Shown in pieces: positions 36,174-45,861 of a DNA stretch of 52,119 nucleotides; position 1 is the first letter of the stretch, and each line of letters starts with the position of its first letter. Location of the stretch: contig DUQG01000053.1 of NCBI GenBank assembly GCA_012837935.1, positions 1 to 52,119 of the forward strand, read 5' to 3'. The translations under genes were made by a program, and so were the position numbers. The stretch comes from Bacteroidales bacterium. GTDB lineage: Bacteria; Bacteroidota; Bacteroidia; Bacteroidales; Paludibacteraceae. The notes below the pieces were generated by a model. The model ran no database searches. It was given only the letters and a program-made list of their open reading frames with translations, and had not been told where the DNA came from.

Positions 36174-36938
36174 TTAGCCTTTCCCTTCCATAAAAATCAC
36201 ATCCGGATAGTTTACATTTACCAGATAAAGTCCTTTCCCGGGTACAGAAACACCTGCATTGCAACGATTTTTTGATTCTATTACTTCTCTGAACTCCGCC
36301 ACACTCATTTTTCCCTTACCCACTTCCAGCAACGTTCCTACAATGGCACGCACCATATTTCGCAAAAATCGATCTGCTTCTATGGTGAAAACCCAGCGGT
36401 CTTTCTCAAAAGTCCATTGAGCGTGCATCACTTTGCAGTTATTGGTTTTTACATCCGTATGCAACTTGCTGAAACTAGTAAAATCCGTATATTCGTAGAG
36501 TGTTTCGGCAGCTTTATTCATCATTTCAAAGTCCAACGGATGATACACTCGCATAGCATAATCATTGAGAAAAACATTCTTCTCGCACAGCAAGTGATAC
36601 TCATATCGACGTGAAACAGCATCAAAGCGAGCATGAGAATCCGGTTGAACTTTCACCATTTTGCTGATGGCAATATCATGGGGCAAAAAACTGTTTAGTT
36701 TATTGACAAGCTCCAAAACCTGCATATCTTGCAATTCTAAATCCACATGAGCAATCATCATTTTGGCATGTACTCCTGCATCCGTTCTGCCTGCCGCCAC
36801 CAATTCTATATCCGTGCGCAAGATAGTAGAAAAAGCTTTCTGCATCACTTCTTGCACCGAAATCCCGTTAGGCTGAATTTGCCAACCTACGTAAGCTGCA
36901 CCATTGTAAGAGAAATAGATAAAATATCGCTGTTTCAT
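36174..36938 (-). CDS. truA: tRNA pseudouridine(38-40) synthase TruA
   Basis: Converts uridines 38-40 of the tRNA anticodon stem-loop to pseudouridine. The 254 residues are normal. The catalytic Asp lies in [11 protein letters not shown] (about residue 53), with [20 protein letters not shown] at the start and [20 protein letters not shown] toward the end, all TruA landmarks. It follows the DUF4301 gene on the same strand but is separated from it by a terminator at 36956-36981. Confidence 0.96.
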   Translation of the reverse strand: MKQRYFIYFSYNGAAYVGWQIQPNGISVQEVMQKAFSTILRTDIELVAAGRTDAGVHAKMMIAHVDLELQDMQVLELVNKLNSFLPHDIAISKMVKVQPDSHARFDAVSRRYEYHLLCEKNVFLNDYAMRVYHPLDFEMMNKAAETLYEYTDFTSFSKLHTDVKTNNCKVMHAQWTFEKDRWVFTIEADRFLRNMVRAIVGTLLEVGKGKMSVAEFREVIESKNRCNAGVSVPGKGLYLVNVNYPDVIFMEGKG

Positions 36939-36955
36939 TTTGCAAAAATAATAAA

Positions 36956-36981
36956 AAAAGCGAACTGCTTGGTTCGCTTTT
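36956..36981 (-). terminator. Terminator of the DUF4301 gene
   Basis: Stem AAAAGCGAAC / GTTCGCTTTT with a 6-base loop, followed on the minus strand by TTTATTATTTTT. It lies between the DUF4301 stop and the truA start. Confidence 0.85.
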
Positions 36982-36994
36982 CATTATTTCTCAA

Positions 36995-38500
36995 TTACTG
37001 ATGCTCTTTTCTAAGCAAATCATTTACCGTCTTTACAGGATTAAATGTTTCGATTGGCACTTCCACGAAAACCGTATTCCAGTCGCTCATAGCACCATTC
37101 CACAAGCCGGGTAACTCAAGCGCTTTCAGTTCGCGACCGCTTTTTGATTTAATAGAAATAAATCCGGTGTTTCTATCCACGTATTTCAGCAAGTCAAATT
37201 TCTCGCCTTTGTAGTTTTTCACTCCGCAAACTAAGTCAACAGGATTAAAATGGGTTGACTGTTGCATAATATGCTTATTTTCAGAACTTATTTGTGAGCT
37301 TTCAAGAATTTGTGGTGATACAGTACCGTCTTGATTTACAGTAAGGAAAGGACCGCCACCCGGTTCACCTACGTTTTTTACCATACCGCAAACGCGAATC
37401 GGACGATTTAATTTATTAAATAAATAAAGTCTTAAATCATTTCCTTTCAACGATTTAATATCCGGATGATGATTATTTAGTTTGGTTTCACAGAATTGTG
37501 AAATTACCGCCAATTTCGCATCGGAAATTTGCTCGTTTTCAAGCTCTTTCAGGTAAGCAAAAATTTGTTTTTGCAGATTTACTAAAATCCCTGCAATCAG
37601 TTTTTTATTTTCTACAGTTGGCTCATTAAGTGATTCAGGCACCACGTTATCAATGTTTTTAATAAAAATCACATCATAATCTTGCTCGTTTAAGTTAGCA
37701 ATCAAAGCACCATGTCCACCCGGACGGAACAGCAATTCACCATCTTCACGGAATGGTTCGTTGTTCATTTCCGCTGCAACGGTATCTGTGGACGGTTTTT
37801 GCTCTGAGAAACTCACATTAAACTTCACACCGTGTTTTTTCTCAAATTCAGGCAAACTTTCCTCCAAGTGTTTTTGGAAAAGCTCTCTGTGTTCCGCTGA
37901 AACAGTAAAGTGAATATAAACTTGTCCGTCAGTCTGCGCATATAGTGCCCCTTCAACAAGGTGTTCTTGCATCGGCGTGCGTTTTTCGGTCGGATACGAG
38001 TGGAATTTCAACAATCCTTTCGGCAGTGAACCATAATTAAGTCCGGCTTCATAAAGCAACACAGAAACTACATCTTTGTATTGTCCGGCTGCTGTTAACT
38101 CAGGAATTGTTTTTCCTTTGTTTTTCACACAAGCCTCATTCAGAACATCATAAAAAGCGAACTTCTCAATTTCATCGAAAAATTTCTTTTCAAAGTCGCT
38201 GATAGGCTCATTGGTTTCACTTTCTAAAAATGAAAACAAATCCTTAAACATACGACTTGCCGCACCCGAAGCAGGCACAAATTTTAATACTTTTGCATCG
38301 GTAGTTAAAAATGCATTCCACTCTGCCAGGAAGTTTTTCTTAGCTTCCGGCGTTACCTGCACAAGTCCATTTCCGATGGAAGCAGCACTTTTAATTTCAA
38401 GAAAAGGAAAACCGGTTACAAAATTCTGTAACTGTTCCTCAATTTGTTTTTTAGAAATTCCGCGTTTCTGAAGTGTAATTTCATCTGATGGTAAAAGCAT
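36995..38500 (-). CDS. DUF4301 family protein
   Basis: A 501-residue cytoplasmic protein that matches the DUF4301 family, found mainly in Bacteroidetes; function unknown. Visible landmarks are VPASGAASRMFKDLFSFLES near residue 95, LLFRPGGHGALIANLNEQD near 255 with DVIFIKNIDNV, and RVCGMVKNVGEPGGGPF near 365. The GxGxxSRM-like and GGHGAL segments recall sugar-nucleotidyltransferase loops, but this is only a resemblance. It has no adjacent partner, being flanked by a terminator and an unrelated lipoprotein gene. Confidence 0.85.
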   Translation of the reverse strand: MLLPSDEITLQKRGISKKQIEEQLQNFVTGFPFLEIKSAASIGNGLVQVTPEAKKNFLAEWNAFLTTDAKVLKFVPASGAASRMFKDLFSFLESETNEPISDFEKKFFDEIEKFAFYDVLNEACVKNKGKTIPELTAAGQYKDVVSVLLYEAGLNYGSLPKGLLKFHSYPTEKRTPMQEHLVEGALYAQTDGQVYIHFTVSAEHRELFQKHLEESLPEFEKKHGVKFNVSFSEQKPSTDTVAAEMNNEPFREDGELLFRPGGHGALIANLNEQDYDVIFIKNIDNVVPESLNEPTVENKKLIAGILVNLQKQIFAYLKELENEQISDAKLAVISQFCETKLNNHHPDIKSLKGNDLRLYLFNKLNRPIRVCGMVKNVGEPGGGPFLTVNQDGTVSPQILESSQISSENKHIMQQSTHFNPVDLVCGVKNYKGEKFDLLKYVDRNTGFISIKSKSGRELKALELPGLWNGAMSDWNTVFVEVPIETFNPVKTVNDLLRKEHQ

Positions 38501-38559
38501 AATGATTAATTTTTAAGGGTTTATATTTTCACAAAATTCTATTTATCAATGAATCGAGA

Positions 38560-39594
38560 CTATTCACCTAATTGTTTTCTTAGTAGTTTTTGTTCTTCAC
38601 GTTTTGTTTTCAGCTTTGCTACATATTGAATCGATTGATTTATCTGGTCTAACGAATAAGTAGAATAGACTTTCACATGCGGATACAATTTTATCAAATA
38701 ATCACCATAAGATATAGCTTGGTCTAAATCGCCCATTATTTCGTAAACAATTGCGATGTTATTAACTGCGTAAAACTTTAAACTAGCATCAGAATACTCT
38801 TGTTCCGCCTGCTCCCAAAGTTGAATAGCCTCTTTCCAGTTTCTTTGTGAGAAGGCATGCATCGCTTGCGTAAATAGACCTTTCTTAGGTGTAAAGAAAT
38901 AGCGCTCCTCTTTTTCCCACTGAGGTATCATCCGATTAGAGATGTTTACGCCTGACAAGATGGAAGCATCTACCAGCGCATCGTAACGTGCCGGCAATTC
39001 TTGAGCTTGATATTCTTCCCAAGAGAACTCATCAACAAATTCTTTTGCCACTCCGTGTTTTTCATTGGGGTAAAGCACTTCCCACTTCGTTTTTACCATT
39101 ACATCCAAAGCGCCCGGCTCGTTTTTTCTGTTCTTTATCAGTCTATCTTCCATCTCAATATTATTTAAAGCAATAAGCGCATCTACACCATATTTTCTAC
39201 AAAGTTGCTTTACATTTTGCGGTTTAAGCGAGATGGTTTGATTAAAAACATCCGACGTGTTTAAGCTTTTCAACTGCATATCCACCGAACGAAAAAAACC
39301 TGTTTCCTCTAAATTTTCTTTTAAACTGGCTATGCAAAAAACGGCAGCACTATCAAATTTCAGTGAAACATTCGTCGGCTTCTCAATTTCGTTAAAAGTT
39401 TTGAAATCAAAATGTCCAACATTGTCCGGCTGAACCACCGAATTATTTACTATCAAAACTCGTTGAACGGACGGATCAAAACTAACTTCAGCCGGGTGTA
39501 AAGTTTCCAAAGTAGTAAACATTCTTGGTGTACTACAAGATGCAAAAGCTATAATTATAATAAACAGCGTAAATTTAACTGCTATATTTTTCAT
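38560..39594 (-). CDS. TPR-containing lipoprotein
   Basis: A 344-residue lipoprotein (signal MKNIAVKFTLFIIIIAFASC, lipid Cys20). The N-terminal 200 residues, with VQRVLIVNNSVVQPDN and LCRKYGVDALIALNNIEMED, resemble a Bacteroidetes-specific lipoprotein family (DUF6340-like, from memory). The C-terminal part (about 235-330) has tetratricopeptide-type helices (QRNWKEAIQLWEQAEQEYSD, NIAIVYEIMGDLDQAISYGD). Function is unknown; protein-protein contact in the periplasm is a guess from the TPRs. Confidence 0.82.
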   Translation of the reverse strand: MKNIAVKFTLFIIIIAFASCSTPRMFTTLETLHPAEVSFDPSVQRVLIVNNSVVQPDNVGHFDFKTFNEIEKPTNVSLKFDSAAVFCIASLKENLEETGFFRSVDMQLKSLNTSDVFNQTISLKPQNVKQLCRKYGVDALIALNNIEMEDRLIKNRKNEPGALDVMVKTKWEVLYPNEKHGVAKEFVDEFSWEEYQAQELPARYDALVDASILSGVNISNRMIPQWEKEERYFFTPKKGLFTQAMHAFSQRNWKEAIQLWEQAEQEYSDASLKFYAVNNIAIVYEIMGDLDQAISYGDYLIKLYPHVKVYSTYSLDQINQSIQYVAKLKTKREEQKLLRKQLGE

Positions 39595-39638
39595 TGAAAT
39601 AAAGGTTTTTTATGTTGCAAAAATGCATTTTTACAAAG

Positions 39639-40388
39639 TTAGAAAATTATTGACAAATTATCGTATGCTAAATGAATATTTTCCGGTAATTCTTTTTCTA
39701 CTTTGCTATGCAAGCCTAATTGGTGTGAAACGTGCGTGATATAAGTCTTTTCAGCACCTATTTTTTGTGCAAGTGCCAAAGCTTTTTCCAAGGTTAAATG
39801 TGAAAAATGCTCTTCTTTTTTTAGTGCATTAATTACCAATACTTTCAAATCCCTTAACTTTTCAAACTCACTTTCGGGAATTGTTTTTACATCCGTAAGA
39901 TAAGCCAAACCAGCTATCCTAAATCCTAAAATCGGTAATTTCGCATGCATCACTCGAATTGGCACAATTCGAACGTCATCTATCTCGAAAGCTTCGTTGC
40001 TTATTTCGCATAATTCCATAGTTGGTACACCGGGCAGTCTATTGTTTCCAAAACAGTAGGGCATATTTCGCTGAATTGCTTCCAGCACATTCTGCTCAGC
40101 ATAAACTTTCACTTTGCCAAGCGGACGCACATCATCCAATCCGCCTACATGGTCATAGTGCTGGTGTGTAAGCAAAATTGCATCAATGCTGAAAATTTCA
40201 TTTTTAATCAATTGTTGCCTTAAATCCGGTCCGGCATCAATCAAAATTCGCTTGCCTTTTACACAAACAACTGCCGAACTGCGTAATCGCTTGTCGCATG
40301 AGTCCGTAGATTGACAAGTTTTACATCCGCAACCAAGCTGTGGAACGCCTGTGGAAGTACCTGTACCGAGAAAAGTTATTTTATTCAT
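39639..40388 (-). CDS. MBL-fold metallo-hydrolase, PhnP-like
   Basis: A 249-residue metallo-beta-lactamase-fold hydrolase. The metal motif is THQHYDHVGGLDDVRPL, with further ligands VMHAKLPILGF and ITHVSHQLGLH. The N-terminal FLGTGTSTGVPQLGCGCKTC is typical of the PhnP / lipoyltransferase-associated group, probably cutting a cyclic or simple phosphodiester. The true substrate is unknown; no phn genes are near. Its start lies one base from the stop of the upstream methyltransferase gene, so the two form an operon. Confidence 0.88.
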   Translation of the reverse strand: MNKITFLGTGTSTGVPQLGCGCKTCQSTDSCDKRLRSSAVVCVKGKRILIDAGPDLRQQLIKNEIFSIDAILLTHQHYDHVGGLDDVRPLGKVKVYAEQNVLEAIQRNMPYCFGNNRLPGVPTMELCEISNEAFEIDDVRIVPIRVMHAKLPILGFRIAGLAYLTDVKTIPESEFEKLRDLKVLVINALKKEEHFSHLTLEKALALAQKIGAEKTYITHVSHQLGLHSKVEKELPENIHLAYDNLSIIF

Positions 40389-40389
40389 A

Positions 40390-41724
40390 TCAAATCCTCA
40401 TTCTAATCCGCCACTTGGCAGGATAAAGATTATTACTTCGGTTACCGATATTTTTAATCCAACCAATTGGCAAAGATTGGTAAGTCAAAAGCACATAGGC
40501 TTTTTCTGCTTCGGGAAAGTGGACAGCTTCCTTTTGTAGATATCGGATAGCCGTTTCTTTATCTACTTCTACCCTGTTTTGAATGTCTATATTTAAGTTT
40601 TTAGATAATGCCAAGGCAATATGCGGAATAAAATCTTTTCCTTTCTGTTCGGCAAGAGCAATCCCAAAGTGCATGGTTTGCAAATTATTTTTCAACTGCT
40701 CTACTGTTTCTGCATGTATTTTTCTAACAGCCGAAACAATATTATTTTCTAATGAAATTTCCCAATCGAACGAATTAAGCAGATTTTTAGAAAAACTTTC
40801 TATTGCTTTATTCGGTTTTTCTGACGATTTATTTTTCTTTTTTACCGCTTTCGCTGGTCGTGGACTTTCTGCTGTTTTCCGTAAAGCTGCAATAAAAAAT
40901 CCTTCGCCGCGAGTTTTATGCGGAAAAAATCGATAGCCGTAATCGGAAACCGTTATTTCGGGAAATTTTGAAGTATCTATCGGCAAATATTCCGCACCCA
41001 ATTCCTGCTCAACCCAAGCTATATTATCTTCATTTTCAGCCTGATTATAAGTACAAGTGCTATAAATTAATATCCCGCCTGTTTTCAAGGTATCCCACAC
41101 ATCCGTCAAAATATCCCGTTGCCTTTCCGCACACATCAGCACATTTCCTTCGCTCCACTCATTAATGGCTCCGGTATCTTTTCTGAACATTCCTTCACCC
41201 GAACAAGGCGCATCAACCACCACCACATCAAAAAACGAAGAAAGTTTTCGGAAATCTTTCGGCGAATTATTGCAGACCAAGACGTTATCATTTCCCCATT
41301 TTATCATATTTTCGGCTAAAATAAAGGCTCTACTTTTCACAATTTCATTGCTTACCAAAAATCCGTTTTCACTCAAAAACTGCGAAATCAATGTCGATTT
41401 TCCACCCGGTGCCGCCGACAAATCAAGCACAAGGCTGTCTTTTTCCACCCATTGTTCCAAAACCTGCCACAAAAACATGGACGAGGCTTCTTGCACATAA
41501 TAAGCGCCGGCATGAAAAAGCGGGTCAGCGGTAAACAGCGGTCGGTCATTGAGATAATAAGCATCATCGCACCAAGCTACTTTTTCGTCAGATGGCGTAA
41601 GCGAAATTTTATTATTCACACGAATACTAATTGGCGGATTTTCTTGCAATGCTTCGAGAAAAAGCGGAAACTCGTCTTTCAGAAGCTTTTTAATTTCAGA
41701 TATAAAGGGGATTGGAAGATTCAT
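40390..41724 (-). CDS. RsmF-like rRNA (cytosine-C5)-methyltransferase
   Basis: An S-adenosylmethionine-dependent RNA m5C methyltransferase of the NOL1/NOP2/Sun (RsmB/RsmF) group, 444 residues. Motifs: SAM site LDLSAAPGGKSTLISQFL, VVVDAPCSGEGMFRKD (PC motif) and ILIYSTCTYNQAENE (catalytic Cys). The C-terminal about 150 residues, after a Lys-rich linker at about 295, match the RsmF/PUA-like domain, which ends GWIKNIGNRSNNLYP. The precise rRNA base cannot be fixed. It is transcribed with the MBL-fold gene, and a heptamer array lies directly upstream of its start. Confidence 0.92.
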   Translation of the reverse strand: MNLPIPFISEIKKLLKDEFPLFLEALQENPPISIRVNNKISLTPSDEKVAWCDDAYYLNDRPLFTADPLFHAGAYYVQEASSMFLWQVLEQWVEKDSLVLDLSAAPGGKSTLISQFLSENGFLVSNEIVKSRAFILAENMIKWGNDNVLVCNNSPKDFRKLSSFFDVVVVDAPCSGEGMFRKDTGAINEWSEGNVLMCAERQRDILTDVWDTLKTGGILIYSTCTYNQAENEDNIAWVEQELGAEYLPIDTSKFPEITVSDYGYRFFPHKTRGEGFFIAALRKTAESPRPAKAVKKKNKSSEKPNKAIESFSKNLLNSFDWEISLENNIVSAVRKIHAETVEQLKNNLQTMHFGIALAEQKGKDFIPHIALALSKNLNIDIQNRVEVDKETAIRYLQKEAVHFPEAEKAYVLLTYQSLPIGWIKNIGNRSNNLYPAKWRIRMRI

Positions 41725-41733
41725 GTTTTAATT

Positions 41734-41789
41734 GTTGGATGTTGGATGTTTGGTGTTTGGTGTTTGGTGTTTGGTGTATGATGTTGGAT
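41734..41789. repeat. Heptanucleotide array upstream of the RsmF-like gene
   Basis: Eight 7-base units: GTTGGAT twice, GTTTGGT four times, GTATGAT once, GTTGGAT once. It begins 10 bases upstream of the RsmF-like start codon, so it is in the 5' leader of that mRNA as an ACCAAAC repeat. Confidence 0.85.
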
Positions 41790-41829
41790 GTTCATTTAGT
41801 TTATTGTGTTTTTCCGATAGTTTTCTTTA

Positions 41830-41910
41830 ACATTAAGAAATTAAGTTTAGTTAAGATTTTCATTAAGAACGTCTTAATGAATCTAAATTCCTTAATAATC
41901 TTAATGTTTT
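41830..41910. repeat. CTTAAT-rich imperfect inverted repeat
   Basis: About 80 bases built of ATTAAG and CTTAAT words around the centre CATTAAGAACGTCTTAATG. The left and right halves form a long imperfect hairpin. It lies in the 387-base gap between divergent genes; the rest of the gap (41911-42111) is AT-rich with nothing recognised. Confidence 0.6.
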
Positions 41911-42111
41911 TTCGTTAAGAAACAAATTCTAAATTCGTAAGATATAATTATCATCAGACAAAATATCCGACATTTATAATACAAAAATAGTCAAAATCCG
42001 TTTTATATAACGCATTCAGCCAAATTTTATTAAGCCAAACGCTTTTACATTTCAATTAAAAAGAGTAATATTGCATATTATTATTGAAAACAATTTCAAA
42101 CAGAATGCTTT

Positions 42112-44373
42112 ATGAAACTTAAATCAATCGCAGTTTTATTGGCAGCAGGTACTGTTGCTTTGAGTTCTTGTAAAAAAGAGAACATGACGGATTATACCAC
42201 ATTTGTAGATCCGTTTATTGGAACGGGCGGGCATGGACACACATTCCCGGGTCCAACTTATCCGCACGGAATGGTGCAACTTAGCCCGGATACACGAATT
42301 TTTGAGTGGGATGCTGTTTCCGGTTATCATGCCACGGATAGCACCATCAATGGTTTCTCACACACACATCTGAGTGGAACAGGAATTGGCGACTATACGG
42401 ATGTGTTGGTTATGCCTATCGTGGGCGAACCGGAAATAAGAAAAGCGGAACCGTCATCGCAGCAAACTTCCTTTGCTTCGCCGTTCAGGAAAGAAACCGA
42501 AAGTGCCGTGCCGGGTTACTACACCGTGAAACTTGACCGCTACAATGTAAAAGCGGAATTAACAGCGACACAACGTGCCGGATTTCATAAATATACATTT
42601 CCTGCAAGCGAGAAATCAGGATTGTTGATTGACTTGGATTACACTAACCAAAATCATCCGACTGATAGCGTTATCATTGAAGTGATAAGCAATACAGAAG
42701 TTAGAGGACTGAAAAAATCGAGAGGCTGGGCGCGCGAGCAATGGGTTTATTTCTACGCAGTTACGTCAAAACCATTTACTTCGGTAAGTATTTATGAAAA
42801 TGACAGTTTAAGCACTGAAACAAAAGTTCTTAACGGAAAGAGCGGAAAAATTTTCTTGACATTTGATACGAAAGACAAAGAGGAAGTGTTACTGAAAGTG
42901 GGAATTTCGCCAGTAGATTTGGATGGTGCCAAGAAAAACTTAGACCAAGAAATTCCTGCATGGGATTTTGACAAAGTGAGAATTGATACTCGCAAAGCAT
43001 GGAATGATTATTTGGCAAAAATTGATATTGAAACGAAAGACGAAGTTCAAAAACGAATTTTCTACACCGCCATGTATCACTCAGCCATCGCACCGAATAT
43101 TTTCTCGGATGTTGACGGTCGCTATCGCGGACTGGATAAGCAAATTCACCAATCCGACGAAACCAAATACACCGTTTTCTCAACTTGGGACACCATGCGT
43201 GCGTTGCATCCATTGCTGACGATTATTGCACCTGAAAAAAACGGGGAATTTATCAGAATGCTGCTTACTCATTATCAACAAGGGGGCGTTTTACCGATGT
43301 GGGAACTTGCCGGAAACTACACAGCAACGATGATTGGTTATAATGCCGTACCAATTATTGTAGATGCGTATATGAAAGGCTACCGTGATTTTGATGTGGA
43401 CTTGGCATACGAGGCTATCCTGAAATCATCTAACCAAGACACCACCGGAATTAAAGACAATGCGCTCTATGCTAACGCATTGCAACCCATTTCTAAAAAA
43501 TATAAAAACGAAATTGGCTACATCCCGTTTGATGTTGAAGTAGAAAGCGTGGCAAAAGGTCTTGAATATGCTTACCATGACTGGTGCATTCTGCAAATAG
43601 CAAAAGACAGAAACGACACTGCCAACATTGCGAAATATGCAAAATTGGCTACAAACTACAAAAATTATTTTGATCCGGAAGTTGGATTTATGCGTGGAAA
43701 AGATTCGAAAGGCAACTGGCGTACACCGTTTAATCCACGTAGCTCGAACCACCGCGATGACGACTACTGCGAAGGTACAGCTTGGCAATGGCTTTGGTTT
43801 GTGCCGCATCAGCCGGATAGTTTGGTGAAATTGTTAGGTGGTCGTGATAAATTTATTGAGAAACTGGATGGACTATTTACCGCAAGTTCTGAAATTGAAG
43901 GAGACCAAGTTTCTGTGGATATTACCGGATTAATTGGTCAATATGCTCACGGAAACGAACCAAGTCATCATATTATTCATTTCTATAATTATGTTGACCT
44001 GCCTTACAAAACGCAAGAGTTGATAGATACAGTGCTTTATTCGCAATACTCCGACCAACCTGACGGACTTTCAGGGAACGAGGATTGCGGACAAATGTCG
44101 GCATGGTACATTCTTAATGCGATGGGCTTTTATCAAGTGGCACCGGGAAATCCGACCTATTCTATCGGTCGACCGCTCTTTGATAAAGTAACTATCAACC
44201 TGGGAAACGGCAAGAAATTTGAAATCAAAACTACCAACAATTCCAAAACAAACAAATATATAGAAAGTATAAAACTAAACGGCAAAGTTCTGGAAAAACC
44301 ATTCTTTACACACGATGAGTTGATGGCTGGTGGTAAATTGGAAATTGCCATGACGGATAAACCGAAAAAGTAG
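42112..44373 (+). CDS. GH92 family alpha-mannosidase lipoprotein
   Basis: A glycoside hydrolase of family 92, exo-acting Ca2+-dependent alpha-mannosidases mostly of alpha-1,2 specificity, 753 residues. The lipobox (ALSSC, Cys near 20) predicts an outer-membrane or periplasmic lipoprotein. Family landmarks: YVDPFIGTGGHGHTFPG-type start (FVDPFIGTGGHGHTFPGPTY), GFSHTHLSGTGIGDYTD, STWDTMRALHPL, the catalytic-acid region YCEGTAWQWLWFVPH and GNEDCGQMSAWYILNAMGFY. No SusC/SusD or other glycan-use genes are adjacent, so it stands alone rather than in a polysaccharide utilization locus. Confidence 0.96.
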   Translation: MKLKSIAVLLAAGTVALSSCKKENMTDYTTFVDPFIGTGGHGHTFPGPTYPHGMVQLSPDTRIFEWDAVSGYHATDSTINGFSHTHLSGTGIGDYTDVLVMPIVGEPEIRKAEPSSQQTSFASPFRKETESAVPGYYTVKLDRYNVKAELTATQRAGFHKYTFPASEKSGLLIDLDYTNQNHPTDSVIIEVISNTEVRGLKKSRGWAREQWVYFYAVTSKPFTSVSIYENDSLSTETKVLNGKSGKIFLTFDTKDKEEVLLKVGISPVDLDGAKKNLDQEIPAWDFDKVRIDTRKAWNDYLAKIDIETKDEVQKRIFYTAMYHSAIAPNIFSDVDGRYRGLDKQIHQSDETKYTVFSTWDTMRALHPLLTIIAPEKNGEFIRMLLTHYQQGGVLPMWELAGNYTATMIGYNAVPIIVDAYMKGYRDFDVDLAYEAILKSSNQDTTGIKDNALYANALQPISKKYKNEIGYIPFDVEVESVAKGLEYAYHDWCILQIAKDRNDTANIAKYAKLATNYKNYFDPEVGFMRGKDSKGNWRTPFNPRSSNHRDDDYCEGTAWQWLWFVPHQPDSLVKLLGGRDKFIEKLDGLFTASSEIEGDQVSVDITGLIGQYAHGNEPSHHIIHFYNYVDLPYKTQELIDTVLYSQYSDQPDGLSGNEDCGQMSAWYILNAMGFYQVAPGNPTYSIGRPLFDKVTINLGNGKKFEIKTTNNSKTNKYIESIKLNGKVLEKPFFTHDELMAGGKLEIAMTDKPKK

Positions 44374-44397
44374 GAAGCGGGAAGTTAGAAGTCGAAT
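44370..44397. repeat. Heptanucleotide array at the GH92 3' end
   Basis: Four 7-base units, GTAGGAA, GCGGGAA, GTTAGAA, GTCGAAT, starting within the stop region of the GH92 gene. Confidence 0.55.
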
Positions 44398-44440
44398 ATT
44401 CAATAATTTAGCAAAGATAACTTCAATAAAAATCCAACTA

Positions 44441-44475
44441 TCAGCCAAAGTTTTTATAACTTTGGCTGATTTTTT
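44441..44475 (+). terminator. Terminator of the GH92 gene
   Basis: Perfect 12-base-pair stem TCAGCCAAAGTT / AACTTTGGCTGA, loop TTTAT, followed by six T. Confidence 0.92.
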
Positions 44476-44584
44476 GATGATAAGTTTAACAAACTCATCA
44501 ACCAATATGATAAGGAAGTAGTATTAGAAAAACTAAAATCCATATTCTTACGTTATAGATTAAATCAAAATATCTTTTGTATTA

Positions 44585-45835
44585 ATGAAAATCAGACTAC
44601 TTATAGCTTTTTTATGCAGTTTTTTTATCGTGCAAGCACAGAATAATTTCAGCACACGGATTTTTGCAGAAAATGTGAAAACGCTACAAATAAAAATGAA
44701 TGAAAATCCACTAGAATTACCAATTATTTCTTTGAACGAGAACGATGTGCTGGAAATCAGCTTTGACGAGATGTCACATGAGCGTTATTCATATTCTTAT
44801 GAAATCAAGCATTGCAACGCCGATTGGACTATTTCATCCCTATCATCGGCAGAGTATATTCAAGGTTTTGCACGCGGATATATCGACGATTATGCTTTGT
44901 CTATCAACACTACTTTTCTTTATACCAATTACCGTTTTTCACTTCCAAATAACGATGTAAAATTTTTAGTTTCGGGAAATTACGTTGCTTTTATTTACGA
45001 AGATAATAATACGAGCGAACCGATTGTACAAGTTTGTTTTTCTGTGGTAGAACCGAGTGTAGAGATTGATGCAAGGGTGCGAGGCAATACGGACACAGAA
45101 ATCAACAACACCAAACAGCAGCTTGATTTTGATATTTTATTTGGAAATTATCGAATTCAAGATCCGCATTCCGAAGTAAAAGTTGTAGTGCGACAAAACG
45201 ACCGTCTTGACAACCAAGTTACCGATATTAAACCCACCTATTATTCCGTGGATAAATTGAGCTACGTGAATAATCGCAATTTGATTTTTGAAGGGGGAAA
45301 CGAATATCGTCGCTTTGATTTTTCATCTATTTACAACTACGACGAGCGAATAGACCGAATTAAGTTTGAGCGTCCCTATTATAATGTCTATTTGACAGAA
45401 AGTAATGTCCGTCAAAGAGAGCGTTATCAAGTGGATTTTGATGCAAACGGGCGATTTATTATCAATCATCAAGACGGCTATGAAAGCGCTGATTTAGAGG
45501 CTGATTATATGTTTGTGCATTTTTACTTGCCTGTTTATACCGGATTTTTAGATGCAGATATTTACTTAGGCGGCTTTTGGAATTACAACTTGATTGACGA
45601 GACCGCAAAAATGGATTTTGACAGCTACAACAATCTATATTACAAAACTTTACTACTTAAACAAGGCGGTTACAACTATCAATTTTGGACTGTGAGAAAC
45701 AAGGAAAGTAAAGCCTATGTTGCACCTATTGAAGGAAGTCATTGGCAAACACAAAACCAATATACTATTTATGTTTATCATCGTCCGTGGGGCGGCAGGT
45801 ATGATAAGTTGGTGGGTGTAAAAATTCTACAATAA
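44585..45835 (+). CDS. DUF5103 / type IX secretion plug-domain protein
   Basis: A 416-residue exported protein with a cleavable signal peptide (ending VQAQ, about residue 19). It matches DUF5103, the family that includes the plug protein of the type IX secretion translocon SprA in Flavobacterium. Landmarks: NENPLELPIISLNENDVLEISFD, YEIKHCNADWTISSL, FARGYIDDYALSINTTFLYTNY-region and GSHWQTQNQYTIYVYHRPWG. Presence suggests the organism has a type IX system, though no other T9SS gene is in the window. lysC begins 26 bases downstream. Confidence 0.85.
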   Translation: MKIRLLIAFLCSFFIVQAQNNFSTRIFAENVKTLQIKMNENPLELPIISLNENDVLEISFDEMSHERYSYSYEIKHCNADWTISSLSSAEYIQGFARGYIDDYALSINTTFLYTNYRFSLPNNDVKFLVSGNYVAFIYEDNNTSEPIVQVCFSVVEPSVEIDARVRGNTDTEINNTKQQLDFDILFGNYRIQDPHSEVKVVVRQNDRLDNQVTDIKPTYYSVDKLSYVNNRNLIFEGGNEYRRFDFSSIYNYDERIDRIKFERPYYNVYLTESNVRQRERYQVDFDANGRFIINHQDGYESADLEADYMFVHFYLPVYTGFLDADIYLGGFWNYNLIDETAKMDFDSYNNLYYKTLLLKQGGYNYQFWTVRNKESKAYVAPIEGSHWQTQNQYTIYVYHRPWGGRYDKLVGVKILQ

Positions 45836-45861
45836 GATAAAATCATTTATTCTATAAAAAT

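Noticed and set aside
45836-45861. Lysine riboswitch before lysC
   Set aside because: Only 26 bases separate lysC from the preceding gene, too few for an aptamer, and no such structure is seen.
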